13,871 nucleotides of DNA from Proteobacteria bacterium UBA1858 (GTDB lineage: Bacteria > Pseudomonadota > Gammaproteobacteria > UBA4575): positions 1,919-15,789 of the forward strand of contig DDIE01000001.1 in NCBI GenBank assembly GCA_002338385.1. The letters run 5' to 3'. A program made the position numbers and the translations under genes. Under the pieces are notes generated by a model that worked only from the letters and a program-made list of their open reading frames with translations, made no database searches and was not told the origin of the DNA. Of this stretch, positions 1 to 6,952 are shown piece by piece (within the stretch, counting starts at the first letter, position 1; every line of letters begins with the position of its first letter).

Positions 1-1113
1 TTGCGTGCCAAGTTTTTGTCTGAGTGAGTTTTCTTTTAATAATTCTATTTTAGAGACTAGATCATTAACATTGGATGGCTCAAAAAGAAGTCCATCGATA
101 CCATCATTAATAATTTCTCTATTACAGGCATAGTCAGGTGCCAGTGTCGCCAGCCCCATAGCCATATATTCCTGTACCTTGATAGGACAGATTATATCAG
201 TCGATCCAGGTAACAGCGCAATATCGAATGCTACCAACAGCTCCGGCACTTGCTCTTTAGGCACTCTGGGTAGAAAGAATAAATTTCGATTATTTACCTG
301 ATATTGCTCGGCTAACGACCGCACCTGATCATATTCCTTGCCAGTCCCAACCATAATCAGCTCAATATTCTGAGTAAGCAAATTACGCGCTAACTCAACC
401 ATCAGATCGCATTGATGATAAAAGGCGTAACTACCGATATAGCCTATCACCAGCTTATCCTGTGAGATATTATATTTTTGGCGGCATTTTTGTTGTGACT
501 GCTGATGATCAAACGCCTCAATATCGACTGCATTATGGGCAACAATGATCTTGTCACTATCTACTGAAAATTGAGACACCAGATATTCTCGCAAGACATT
601 TGATTCCACTACAATGTAACGTGCTTGTGTGAGTTTGCTGTGCTCTACGCGACGTGCCCAGTAAATAAATAAAGAGCACCGATAGGAGATGAGATGGTCT
701 TTCCATTCTAAAACATATGGTCGATTATATTTTTGGGCCAATCTCAGTCCAGTTTGATGTAAACGGCTAGAGCGCTCCCATATGATGTCAGGTATTTTTT
801 TACTCCGCAGCAGACAGACATACATTTTAAAATCATGCATGATATCTTTAAATTCGGACAAGCTATCGAGTACAAATAATTTCCAGCCAGCTTTGTTTTC
901 CCGTCTACGGTGTGCCTGAAGTTCTCTTGTTTGCTGGTCAGTAATATTATTTAGATCGGTATAATCACCCCCACATTGATGATCAACAATATATCCGGAT
1001 TGCTTCCAAGCCTCCACAACACTGAATATTTTACGCCCAGGATCACGCGCCAGAAAATTCCTAGCGGCACAAATATACATAATGTGCTTGTTTTTTTTAT
1101 GCTTCATTGTCAT
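1..1113 (-). CDS. Family-4-type glycosyltransferase, 3' end cut by the left window edge
   Basis: Reading the minus strand from ATG at 1113 gives 371 codons without a stop down to base 1, so the C-terminus is missing. The protein starts MTMKHKKNKHIMYICAARNF. Its second half looks like the GT4 nucleotide-sugar-binding domain: a strand IGYIGSY (about 223-229), ELIMVGTGKEYD (about 251-262), then CPIKVQEYMAMG (about 309-320) followed by NREIINDGIDGLLFEP (about 331-346). This resembles the usual 'PxKxxEYMAxG...NxExIxxGxxGLLF' ending of GT4 enzymes. The likely role is transfer of a sugar from an activated donor in polysaccharide or glycolipid synthesis at the inner membrane; donor and acceptor cannot be told. 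ATG 1107, two codons on, is an alternative start. The gene begins only 5 bp after the stop of the upstream glycosyltransferase, so the two are probably co-transcribed. The segment is more AT-rich than the rest of the window. Family call fairly sure, specificity unknown. Confidence 0.8.
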   Translation of the reverse strand, partial: MTMKHKKNKHIMYICAARNFLARDPGRKIFSVVEAWKQSGYIVDHQCGGDYTDLNNITDQQTRELQAHRRRENKAGWKLFVLDSLSEFKDIMHDFKMYVCLLRSKKIPDIIWERSSRLHQTGLRLAQKYNRPYVLEWKDHLISYRCSLFIYWARRVEHSKLTQARYIVVESNVLREYLVSQFSVDSDKIIVAHNAVDIEAFDHQQSQQKCRQKYNISQDKLVIGYIGSYAFYHQCDLMVELARNLLTQNIELIMVGTGKEYDQVRSLAEQYQVNNRNLFFLPRVPKEQVPELLVAFDIALLPGSTDIICPIKVQEYMAMGLATLAPDYACNREIINDGIDGLLFEPSNVNDLVSKIELLKENSLRQKLGTQ

Positions 1114-1118
1114 CTTAT

Positions 1119-2306
1119 TCAATCAAGCTGAGCTAAGATATTTTGCTGATATTGTTGATAAGCAAATTCTGCCAGAACAAATTCACGACCCGCAGCCCCA
1201 TAATGCCGGCGCAGAGTAATATCCCTCAATAAGCGAATTACCGCACTAGCTATTTGTCCACTATCTCTGGCTGGAACCAGCAAGCCATGCTTCTCGTGCA
1301 GACACCACTCCGGTATACCACCAATATCAGTTGCCACCACCGGCACACCTGCGGCCAATGCTTCCAAACCAACCAACCCGAATTGCTCACACCAGATACT
1401 CGGCATGACCACCACTGAGGCTTGCTGATAAAGCTGGAGAAGCTCTGCCCGACTTTGAAAACCTAAAAAATTCACACGTGCTTGAAGCTCCAGCTGAGTC
1501 ACTTTTTGCTTGAGGCTACTGGTGAGCGCGCCGCGGCCAGCAATATTTAAACTTAGCTTGGGTAGCGCGCGCACTATCGCTGGTAATGCTTCGATTAAGT
1601 ATGCGAGACCCTTGGCTTCGACCAAGGCGCCAACAAATAGAATATTAGCTCGGTCGTCATAGCGCGGCTCAATATCCTCAAATACTGGATCAATTGTCAG
1701 TGGGAAATATTCAACTGGGCGATAGCCCAAATCATGCGCAGTTTGTGCGATTTGATGACTGGGAGCTAAAAACTTAGTAACAACATCATGAATATTATGC
1801 TTGATTCGTCGATCCAGATTCATATGTAATGGCAGTTGGGCTAAATTCACACAGCCCCGTTGGTAACATTTACGCCCTATACCCTGTTCACAGCGGTTGC
1901 TGTTGATCTTCAGCGCACCCCATCCTGTCGCACAAAACAGATTGGGGCCATGTAATATTTGGACTGCCTTGTAACCCTTCAGTGCCGCATAGATTTCGGC
2001 TGGATACTTGGCCAATAAATGCAGCTTAATAAAATCAGGCTGCAAGCGATGAAGAACATCGCGTAGATGTTGAACAAGCTTAGGCATGATGACAAATTTG
2101 CCAAGTCTACGCTGCAGATAGCTCGCTGGCTCTTGAAAGATAATATCGTGCGCAGAAGGCTTTACCTGAGCATCTGGCGACATTGAGTAGGTGTAAACCT
2201 GATGCCCTGCTTGCTCAAATATTTGCCGCTCAAGCTGAAATACTGCATCACCTCCACCACCAAAGTGGATGTGATCGTTGAGCATGAGTATTGTCTTGCT
2301 TTTCAT
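1119..2306 (-). CDS. Family-4 glycosyltransferase with a four-cysteine insert
   Basis: A 395-residue protein when read from ATG 2306. It is a two-domain GT-B glycosyltransferase. The N-terminal glycine loop HFGGGGDAVF (about 15-24) is typical of GT4 enzymes. The C-terminal domain has ILFVGALVEAKGLAYLIEAL (about 222-241), NIAGRG (about 255-260) and the signature CEQFGLVGLEALAAGVPVV, with the two glutamates E307 and E315 in E-x7-E spacing. Between the domains lie four cysteines (about C125, C139, C147, C152), as seen in a subset of GT4 enzymes. It probably adds a sugar to a surface polysaccharide; donor unknown. Start choice: the frame is open to 2345, but the ATG at 2306 has an AGGA five bases upstream and opens with the MKSKTILMLND strand expected at the N-terminus; ATG 2312 lacks this. 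It lies just upstream of a second glycosyltransferase and is divergent from the arsC-like gene. Confidence 0.88.
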   Translation of the reverse strand: MKSKTILMLNDHIHFGGGGDAVFQLERQIFEQAGHQVYTYSMSPDAQVKPSAHDIIFQEPASYLQRRLGKFVIMPKLVQHLRDVLHRLQPDFIKLHLLAKYPAEIYAALKGYKAVQILHGPNLFCATGWGALKINSNRCEQGIGRKCYQRGCVNLAQLPLHMNLDRRIKHNIHDVVTKFLAPSHQIAQTAHDLGYRPVEYFPLTIDPVFEDIEPRYDDRANILFVGALVEAKGLAYLIEALPAIVRALPKLSLNIAGRGALTSSLKQKVTQLELQARVNFLGFQSRAELLQLYQQASVVVMPSIWCEQFGLVGLEALAAGVPVVATDIGGIPEWCLHEKHGLLVPARDSGQIASAVIRLLRDITLRRHYGAAGREFVLAEFAYQQYQQNILAQLD

Positions 2307-2311
2307 GGGCA

Positions 2312-2316
2312 TCCTG
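2312..2316 (-). promoter_or_regulatory. Ribosome binding site deciding the glycosyltransferase start
   Basis: On the minus strand CAGGA lies 5 bases before ATG 2306. It overlaps the competing ATG at 2312, which therefore has no site of its own. This favours 2306 as the start over 2312 or the longer frame opening at 2345. Confidence 0.5.
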
Positions 2317-2448
2317 AATTGAGTTTGTAAGCCAGGCACGCGCACTCTACAAACAGGTATTTTGAGGGATTCGGTTTTTATCTGTGTACGTAATGTGTGA
2401 CATACTAACCTGAATTGATGACGAATTTATTGTATGCCGAGAAAAACT

Positions 2449-2796
2449 ATGTCAGCGACTATTATTTACCATAATCCAAACTGCTCCAAATGTAGGGCTG
2501 CACTCACGCTGCTGCAGGATAAAGGCATACATGCAGATGTTATTGACTATCTTGTCAGCACACCTGACCGTCATCAGATCATGACAATTATTAATTCTGG
2601 CGTCGCTATTGAGGATTTAATACGCACTCATGAGGATGCATGGCAAGCGCTTAATATTAATCTACACACTGCCAGTCAGGACGATCTCATCGCAGCCATA
2701 ATTCAGCATCCAAACATTATGCAACGGCCGATAGTCCTGCATCAGGGACAGGCCTTCATCGCAAGACCACCAGAAAAACTGCTGGAGATACTCTAA
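2449..2796 (+). CDS. arsC: ArsC-family (glutaredoxin-dependent arsenate reductase-like) protein
   Basis: A 115-residue thioredoxin-fold protein of the ArsC/Spx/YffB superfamily. From ATG 2449 it starts MSATIIYHNPNCSKCRAAL, placing the putative catalytic cysteine at C12, where E. coli ArsC has it, with a further cysteine at C15. The three arginines that bind arsenate in ArsC have counterparts at R59 (DLIRTHE), R93 (MQRPIVL) and R106 (FIARPPEKLLEIL). True ArsC reduces arsenate to arsenite using glutathione and glutaredoxin; the conserved arginines support that activity. There is no ars repressor or efflux pump nearby, so it is a stand-alone chromosomal member whose physiological role may differ. 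An upstream in-frame ATG at 2434 would add five residues, but 2449 has a GAGA purine stretch before it and gives the usual family N-terminus. Its TAA overlaps the next gene's ATG by one base. Confidence 0.88.
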   Translation: MSATIIYHNPNCSKCRAALTLLQDKGIHADVIDYLVSTPDRHQIMTIINSGVAIEDLIRTHEDAWQALNINLHTASQDDLIAAIIQHPNIMQRPIVLHQGQAFIARPPEKLLEIL

Positions 2797-3386
2797 TGCA
2801 ACCTGTCCTAATCTTATATTACAGCCATAGTGGTGCTACCAAAAATATGGCTGCCAAAATTGCTCATGGTGTTACTTCCGTCAATGGAGTTGATGCCGTG
2901 CTTCGAACTGTACCGCCTGTTTCTGCTAATTGTGAAGCAACTCTGTCTGATATTCCTGCGACGGGTGACTGTTACGCCGAGCTAGCAGATCTGGAAAACT
3001 GTTCAGGTCTGATCCTGGGCAGCCCGACCCGCTTTGGCAACATGGCAGCTGCGCTCAAATATTTCCTAGACGGCACTAGCAGCCTCTGGCTGAAAGGTGC
3101 CTTGGTAAATAAACCCGCAGCTATGTTTACTTCCAGCAGTAGTTTACATGGCGGCCAGGAATCCACCTTATTAAGTATGATGCTGCCACTACTTCATCAC
3201 GGCATGATCTTGACTGGTTTGCCGTATAGTGAGTCAGACTTAGCCGCCACCCAAACCGGAGGCACACCCTATGGCGCCAGTCATTATGCGGGCACCAGCA
3301 ACTCTAATGTCTTATCCGATGAAGAGACCAGACTATGTATCGCCCTAGGTAAACGTGTCGCGCAGTTGGCACTGAAACTGAATTAA
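2796..3386 (+). CDS. wrbA: WrbA-family flavoprotein, NAD(P)H:quinone oxidoreductase
   Basis: A 196-residue flavodoxin-fold protein. The FMN phosphate-binding loop is YYSHSGATKNMA (about 8-19). The WrbA hallmark SPTRFGNMAAALKYFLDGT is at about 76-94, followed by LWLKGALVNKPAAMFTSSSS, then SLHGGQEST and GGTPYGASHYAG (about 155-166). Length matches the family (E. coli WrbA 198). WrbA proteins reduce quinones by two electrons with NAD(P)H and FMN, protecting against quinone redox cycling; they act as cytoplasmic tetramers. The start codon shares one base with the stop of the ArsC-like gene (TAATG), a pattern that suggests translational coupling. The pairing with arsC and DUF2069 is one I recall from related proteobacteria, which supports a shared operon but does not prove a shared function. 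Confidence 0.93.
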   Translation: MQPVLILYYSHSGATKNMAAKIAHGVTSVNGVDAVLRTVPPVSANCEATLSDIPATGDCYAELADLENCSGLILGSPTRFGNMAAALKYFLDGTSSLWLKGALVNKPAAMFTSSSSLHGGQESTLLSMMLPLLHHGMILTGLPYSESDLAATQTGGTPYGASHYAGTSNSNVLSDEETRLCIALGKRVAQLALKLN

Positions 3387-3422
3387 AACGCAATCCAACA
3401 AAACCGGAACACAACAGCCACT

Positions 3423-3767
3423 ATGTATTATCTTTTCTCGCTAATAAGCTATTTTAGTCTCATGTTTGGTCAAATAATTTGGTTGGTATGGTTGAATCCT
3501 AATCCAGTCGTGCCTACTAGTTTGGCCATTCTTTTCTTGGTTGGCCCACTGCTTTTTGCACTCCGTGGGTTACTGCATAATCGTCTTGATACTTTCAAAT
3601 GGGTCACTCTATTTGTTTGGTTATATTTTACATACGGTATCTGGAACGTGGTCAGCGATAGCCAACTTCCCCTGGGCCTACTGCAGATCATCACCAGTTT
3701 GAGTTTGTTTGTTGGCGCTGTTATGCATGTTCGCTCACACCAAGTTAAAGAGGACACACCTGCTTAA
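3423..3767 (+). CDS. DUF2069 small membrane protein
   Basis: A 114-residue hydrophobic protein with about four predicted membrane segments (about residues 3-24, 30-50, 61-80 and 83-103) and a short charged tail. The central RGLLHNRLDTFKWVTLF and YFTYGIWNVVSD parts match the DUF2069 pattern (RGLL-x-R-x-T-x-x-W, then Y-F-T-x-G). The family has no known function; it sits in the inner membrane. It follows wrbA by 36 bp and probably belongs to the same transcript, although no clear ribosome binding site is visible before ATG 3423. Its last 23 bases overlap the 3' end of hda on the other strand. Family assignment is by motif recall. Confidence 0.78.
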   Translation: MYYLFSLISYFSLMFGQIIWLVWLNPNPVVPTSLAILFLVGPLLFALRGLLHNRLDTFKWVTLFVWLYFTYGIWNVVSDSQLPLGLLQIITSLSLFVGAVMHVRSHQVKEDTPA

Positions 3768-4446
3768 GTAGAGGAATAGTGATTTTTCTCTGCTCGCGTA
3801 ACGAAGCCTGACTTAATTGCTTGAGTATAGTAACTAAATTCTTCATGTCCCGCGGATAATGCGTAAGCATATACACCACCAGTTCCTCGCTCAAAACTAA
3901 CCCTCTGGTGTGTGCCTGAAGGTGGATAGCGCGCATTAAATTTTCTTCATCGAGCGATTCGAGTTTGTACACTGGCCCCCAAACTGATCGTGATGTCAGA
4001 TCTGCCAACTGAAATAGATTCTCGTTAGGCATTTTTTGGGAGGCAATGACTAAACAAGTGTGTTGTGCGCGCAACTGGTTGATCAGATCGAATACCGCGC
4101 GCTCCCAAATTGGCTGTTGTGCAATCAAGTGAAGATCATCCAGACAAACGATGTCCATTGTATGCAGATCTTCGAGGCAACTTGGATCATGTTGCAGACA
4201 CTCAGCAAGTGGCAGATAAATTGCACGCTGCTGTGAATTCAAGGCCGTCTGGCAGGTGGCCTGTAATAAATGCGTCTTACCACTGGCCGCTGATCCCCAT
4301 AGTACGACCTGAGGCTCATGATATTGATTGGCCGCTATATTTTTCAGTAACGCCAACAACACTGGGGCGTCGCTAAAGAAATTAGCAAAGGTATATTCAG
4401 GAACCAGATTAAGATTAAGTAACTGCTGAGTACTTGAGAGTGCCAT
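3745..4446 (-). CDS. hda: DnaA regulatory inactivator Hda
   Basis: A 233-residue AAA+ protein, the length of Hda (E. coli 233). It has Walker A GSAASGKT (51-58), Walker B IVCLDDLHLI (99-108), the arginine-finger region DLTSRSVWGPVYKLESL with R153, and a C-terminal sensor-2-type lid region (YPRDMKNLVTILKQLSQASL) ending KITIPLLKQV, as in Hda. It lacks the DNA-binding domain IV of DnaA, which separates it from DnaA itself. Hda bound to the DNA-loaded sliding clamp stimulates ATP hydrolysis by DnaA and so prevents re-initiation of replication. The N-terminal clamp-binding motif, QLSLPL in E. coli, is not canonical here: the corresponding stretch reads QQLLNLNL (7-14). The gene is preceded by 80 bp without a gene and follows the CDP-alcohol phosphatidyltransferase on the same strand. 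An AGG lies only one base before the ATG, so the ribosome binding site is unclear. Confidence 0.93.
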   Translation of the reverse strand: MALSSTQQLLNLNLVPEYTFANFFSDAPVLLALLKNIAANQYHEPQVVLWGSAASGKTHLLQATCQTALNSQQRAIYLPLAECLQHDPSCLEDLHTMDIVCLDDLHLIAQQPIWERAVFDLINQLRAQHTCLVIASQKMPNENLFQLADLTSRSVWGPVYKLESLDEENLMRAIHLQAHTRGLVLSEELVVYMLTHYPRDMKNLVTILKQLSQASLREQRKITIPLLKQVCPL

Positions 4447-4526
4447 GCCTGTTGTTGTGCGATGCGATCAACGCCATTCTATGTCAGCCCAAGAATTATC
4501 TCTAACTCAATTAGCACACCCGTGGA

Positions 4527-5093
4527 CTAGCGTGAGCTGACTTTAGCCGCTTGGATCTTGACCGCTCGTTGGTACCACTTTGCCACATATTCACAACCAC
4601 TCATGATGGTCGTGCAAACCACCAGTGTCATCATTGCATTCAACAGCAGTGCGTTGACACTGACAAGCTGGTCATACACCAGACACAGGGCTAACACGAT
4701 CTGCGTAAAGGTATTTACCTTACTGATACTTAGCGGCTCCATGCTTAATTGGCGGGTAAGGAAGTGGAAATAAATAGCGCCAAGTAGCAGGGTAATGTCG
4801 CGGGCGATTACCAGTACCGTGAGCCACCAGGGCACCCAGCCCAGAATGGCAAATGCTAAGAACACAGATAACAGCATAATCTTGTCTGCAACCGGATCCA
4901 GATATGAACCAAGTGTCGTTTTCCACCCGTAGCAACGGGCCAGAAAACCATCCAAGGCATCAGATAATCCCATTATCAACAGCACAAATAAGGCACGTTC
5001 AAACTGCTGATCAACTAATAACCAGATAAAAAATGGTACGGCTAATATGCGCGCGAATGTGATTAAATTAGGAATATGAATAGCCGGCAACAT
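4527..5093 (-). CDS. CDP-alcohol phosphatidyltransferase family membrane protein
   Basis: A 188-residue integral membrane protein with the complete family motif D45-x2-D48-G49-x2-A52-R53-x8-G62-x3-D66-x3-D70 (SDALDGFLAR then GSYLDPVADK). These acidic residues bind metal and the CDP-linked lipid. Hydrophobic segments flank the motif, as in PgsA-type enzymes (about six helices expected). The nearest role is phosphatidylglycerophosphate synthesis from CDP-diacylglycerol and glycerol-3-phosphate, but this is not the usual uvrC-linked pgsA location and many genomes carry a second paralogue, so the acceptor alcohol is uncertain and I give no symbol. The start is supported by a strong AGGAAGGAG ten bases upstream. 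It is divergent from purM and upstream of hda on the same strand. Confidence 0.88.
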   Translation of the reverse strand: MLPAIHIPNLITFARILAVPFFIWLLVDQQFERALFVLLIMGLSDALDGFLARCYGWKTTLGSYLDPVADKIMLLSVFLAFAILGWVPWWLTVLVIARDITLLLGAIYFHFLTRQLSMEPLSISKVNTFTQIVLALCLVYDQLVSVNALLLNAMMTLVVCTTIMSGCEYVAKWYQRAVKIQAAKVSSR

Positions 5094-5103
5094 ATCGAGT
5101 CAA

Positions 5104-5112
5104 CTCCTTCCT
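5104..5112 (-). promoter_or_regulatory. Strong Shine-Dalgarno for the CDP-alcohol phosphatidyltransferase
   Basis: On the minus strand AGGAAGGAG lies 10 bases before ATG 5093. It is the best ribosome binding site in the window and fixes that start. Confidence 0.65.
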
Positions 5113-5165
5113 TTTCCCTGCATCTGAGCGTGGCTTGCCCTGCAGTGTTAGTATTATTTTTGGAT

Positions 5166-5174
5166 AAGATAGCA
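5166..5174 (-). promoter_or_regulatory. Possible extended -10 promoter element for the CDP-alcohol phosphatidyltransferase gene
   Basis: In the divergent gap (5094-5265) the minus strand reads TGCTATCTT, matching the TG-n-TATnnT extended -10 form. No good -35 is present at 16-18 bases upstream, which extended -10 promoters can tolerate. The rest of the gap holds a 5-bp inverted repeat (ACTAG/CTAGT, 5199-5212) and no PurR-like operator that I can see. Weak call. Confidence 0.22.
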
Positions 5175-5265
5175 CAACAATGTCGCATTAAGTAGTACAC
5201 TAGCACCCTAGTTGGACTGCTAAATTCCATGTTTCTCAGTATCTTAAATAACTTCATTGTCAATT

Positions 5266-6291
5266 ATGGGTTTAACATATAAAGATTCAGGCGTAGATAT
5301 TGATGCCGGCAACGCGCTGGTGACGCGTATCAAACAGGCGGTAAAAAGTACTCACCGAGATGAGGTATTGTCTGATTTGGGTGGCTTTGGTGGTTTGTTT
5401 GAACTCGCCAGTCATAAGTATAAGCAGCCGGTATTAGTCTCTGGCACTGATGGTGTTGGTACTAAACTCAAACTCGCTCAACAGATGAATGAGCATAGCT
5501 CTATCGGCATTGATCTAGTCGCTATGTGTGTCAACGATGTCATTGTGCAAGGTGCTGAACCTCTATTTTTCCTCGACTATTTTGCAACGGGTAAGCTGGA
5601 TGTAGACGTGAGTGAGGATGTCATCACGGGGATTGCGCATGGATGTCGTCTGGCGGGTGCGGCTTTAATTGGTGGAGAGACGGCAGAAATGCCTGGCATG
5701 TACAATGACGGTGAATATGATCTGGCTGGCTTTTGTGTGGCGGTTGCGGAAAAATCAGACATCATTACAGGACAGGGTATACAACAAGATGACCTCATTA
5801 TAGGCCTCCATTCCAGTGGTATTCATGCCAATGGATTTTCTCTAGTGAACAAACTGTTAGCTGAGAATAACAGCACACTGACCCAAGATTTCAACGGCAC
5901 TAGTCTGGGAGCCACCTTGCTCACCCCGACTACGATCTATGCTAAACCCGTGTTACAAATGTTATCAGCATTCCCCATTAAAGGTTTATGTCACGTTACC
6001 GGCGGAGGTATTACTGAGAATTTGCCACGCATCCTGCCAGCCAACATACGCGCGGATATCAATACTCACGCTTGGCAGCGGCTGCCAATCTTCGACTGGA
6101 TACAAACACAGGGCAATGTGGCTGAGCAGGAAATGTTACGCGTATTTAATTGTGGCATAGGTATGATCATAGTAGTGACAGCTGAACACCAAACAGCAGT
6201 CGAACAGATTGCCAAGACACATAATATTGCTAGTAATGTGATAGGTAAAATGAGTACAACTGACGCCACTTCACACGTCAATTATTTATAA
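5266..6291 (+). CDS. purM: Phosphoribosylformylglycinamidine cyclo-ligase (AIR synthetase)
   Basis: A 341-residue protein (E. coli PurM 345) that converts FGAM to aminoimidazole ribonucleotide with ATP, step 5 of purine synthesis. Family signatures: N-terminal YKDSGVDIDAGN, the loop SGTDGVGTKLKLA (about 59-71), CVNDVIVQGAEPLFFLDYFATG, GGETAEMPGMY, SSGIHANGFSLVNKLL and HVTGGGITENLPRILP. The domain is complete with no gaps. Start: the frame also opens at TTG 5257, three codons earlier, but ATG 5266 gives the usual MGLTYKDSG N-terminus; neither has a clear ribosome binding site. It is followed 10 bp later by purN, a common pairing, and is divergent from the CDP-alcohol phosphatidyltransferase gene. 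Confidence 0.96.
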   Translation: MGLTYKDSGVDIDAGNALVTRIKQAVKSTHRDEVLSDLGGFGGLFELASHKYKQPVLVSGTDGVGTKLKLAQQMNEHSSIGIDLVAMCVNDVIVQGAEPLFFLDYFATGKLDVDVSEDVITGIAHGCRLAGAALIGGETAEMPGMYNDGEYDLAGFCVAVAEKSDIITGQGIQQDDLIIGLHSSGIHANGFSLVNKLLAENNSTLTQDFNGTSLGATLLTPTTIYAKPVLQMLSAFPIKGLCHVTGGGITENLPRILPANIRADINTHAWQRLPIFDWIQTQGNVAEQEMLRVFNCGIGMIIVVTAEHQTAVEQIAKTHNIASNVIGKMSTTDATSHVNYL

Positions 6292-6301
6292 AAATTTTCT
6301 C

Positions 6302-6952
6302 ATGGCAAATAAGATTGGTGTGCTGGTATCTGGGGGTGGAACTAATCTACAGTCAATTATTGATCAGATCCATCTTAGCCCGTTTGACGCCAGTATCAAT
6401 TGTGTCATCAGCAACAGGCCTGATGCCTATGCTCTGCAACGCGCCCAACAGGCCGCCATCCCACATCATGTCGTCAAACATGGCGATTACACTCAACGCG
6501 TTGATTTCGAAACAGCATTAATCTCCGTATTTGAGCAATATCAAGTGGATCTAGTTTGTCTCGCGGGCTTTATGCGGGTGCTTGAACCTGGCTTTATCAC
6601 CCACTACGAAGGACGCATCCTAAATATACATCCATCGCTACTGCCGCACTTTCGTGGCTTGCATACGCATCAACGCGCTTTGGATCAGCAGCATACACAG
6701 CATGGTTGTAGCGTTCATTTTGCCACCGCTGAACTCGATGGCGGTCCGTTAGTCTTACAAGCACATGAGACTATCCTTAAAAACGATACTGCGGAGTCGC
6801 TGGCAGCAAGAGTGTTGGTCAAGGAGCACATCATTTATCCCATGTGTATTAAATGGCTATGTGAAGGGACTATCTTCTGTAAAAATGAAATTGCCTATCA
6901 TGCGGGTAAACCCCTCAAGCAGCCATTACGACTCGATGAAATATCCGCTTAG
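6302..6952 (+). CDS. purN: Phosphoribosylglycinamide formyltransferase (GART)
   Basis: A 216-residue protein (E. coli PurN 212) that transfers a formyl group from 10-formyltetrahydrofolate to GAR, step 3 of purine synthesis. The phosphate-binding loop VSGGGTNLQSIID is at about 9-21. The catalytic triad is seen as N108 and H110 in LNIHPSLLPHFRGLHTH and D146 in ELDGGPLVLQA, offset by two from E. coli N106, H108, D144. CLAGFMRVL (about 86-94) is the usual folate-site region. It lies 10 bp after purM, so the two are probably one transcript. The 3' end overlaps the next gene by 17 bp in another frame. No deviation in the active site is seen. Confidence 0.96.
   Translation: MANKIGVLVSGGGTNLQSIIDQIHLSPFDASINCVISNRPDAYALQRAQQAAIPHHVVKHGDYTQRVDFETALISVFEQYQVDLVCLAGFMRVLEPGFITHYEGRILNIHPSLLPHFRGLHTHQRALDQQHTQHGCSVHFATAELDGGPLVLQAHETILKNDTAESLAARVLVKEHIIYPMCIKWLCEGTIFCKNEIAYHAGKPLKQPLRLDEISA

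Noticed and set aside
3470..3757. 95-codon open frame on the minus strand
   Set aside because: Antisense to the DUF2069 gene, which has clear membrane segments and family motifs.
5199..5212. Inverted repeat ACTAG-CACC-CTAGT before purM as an operator or terminator
   Set aside because: Only 5 bp with no T-run and no resemblance to a PurR site.
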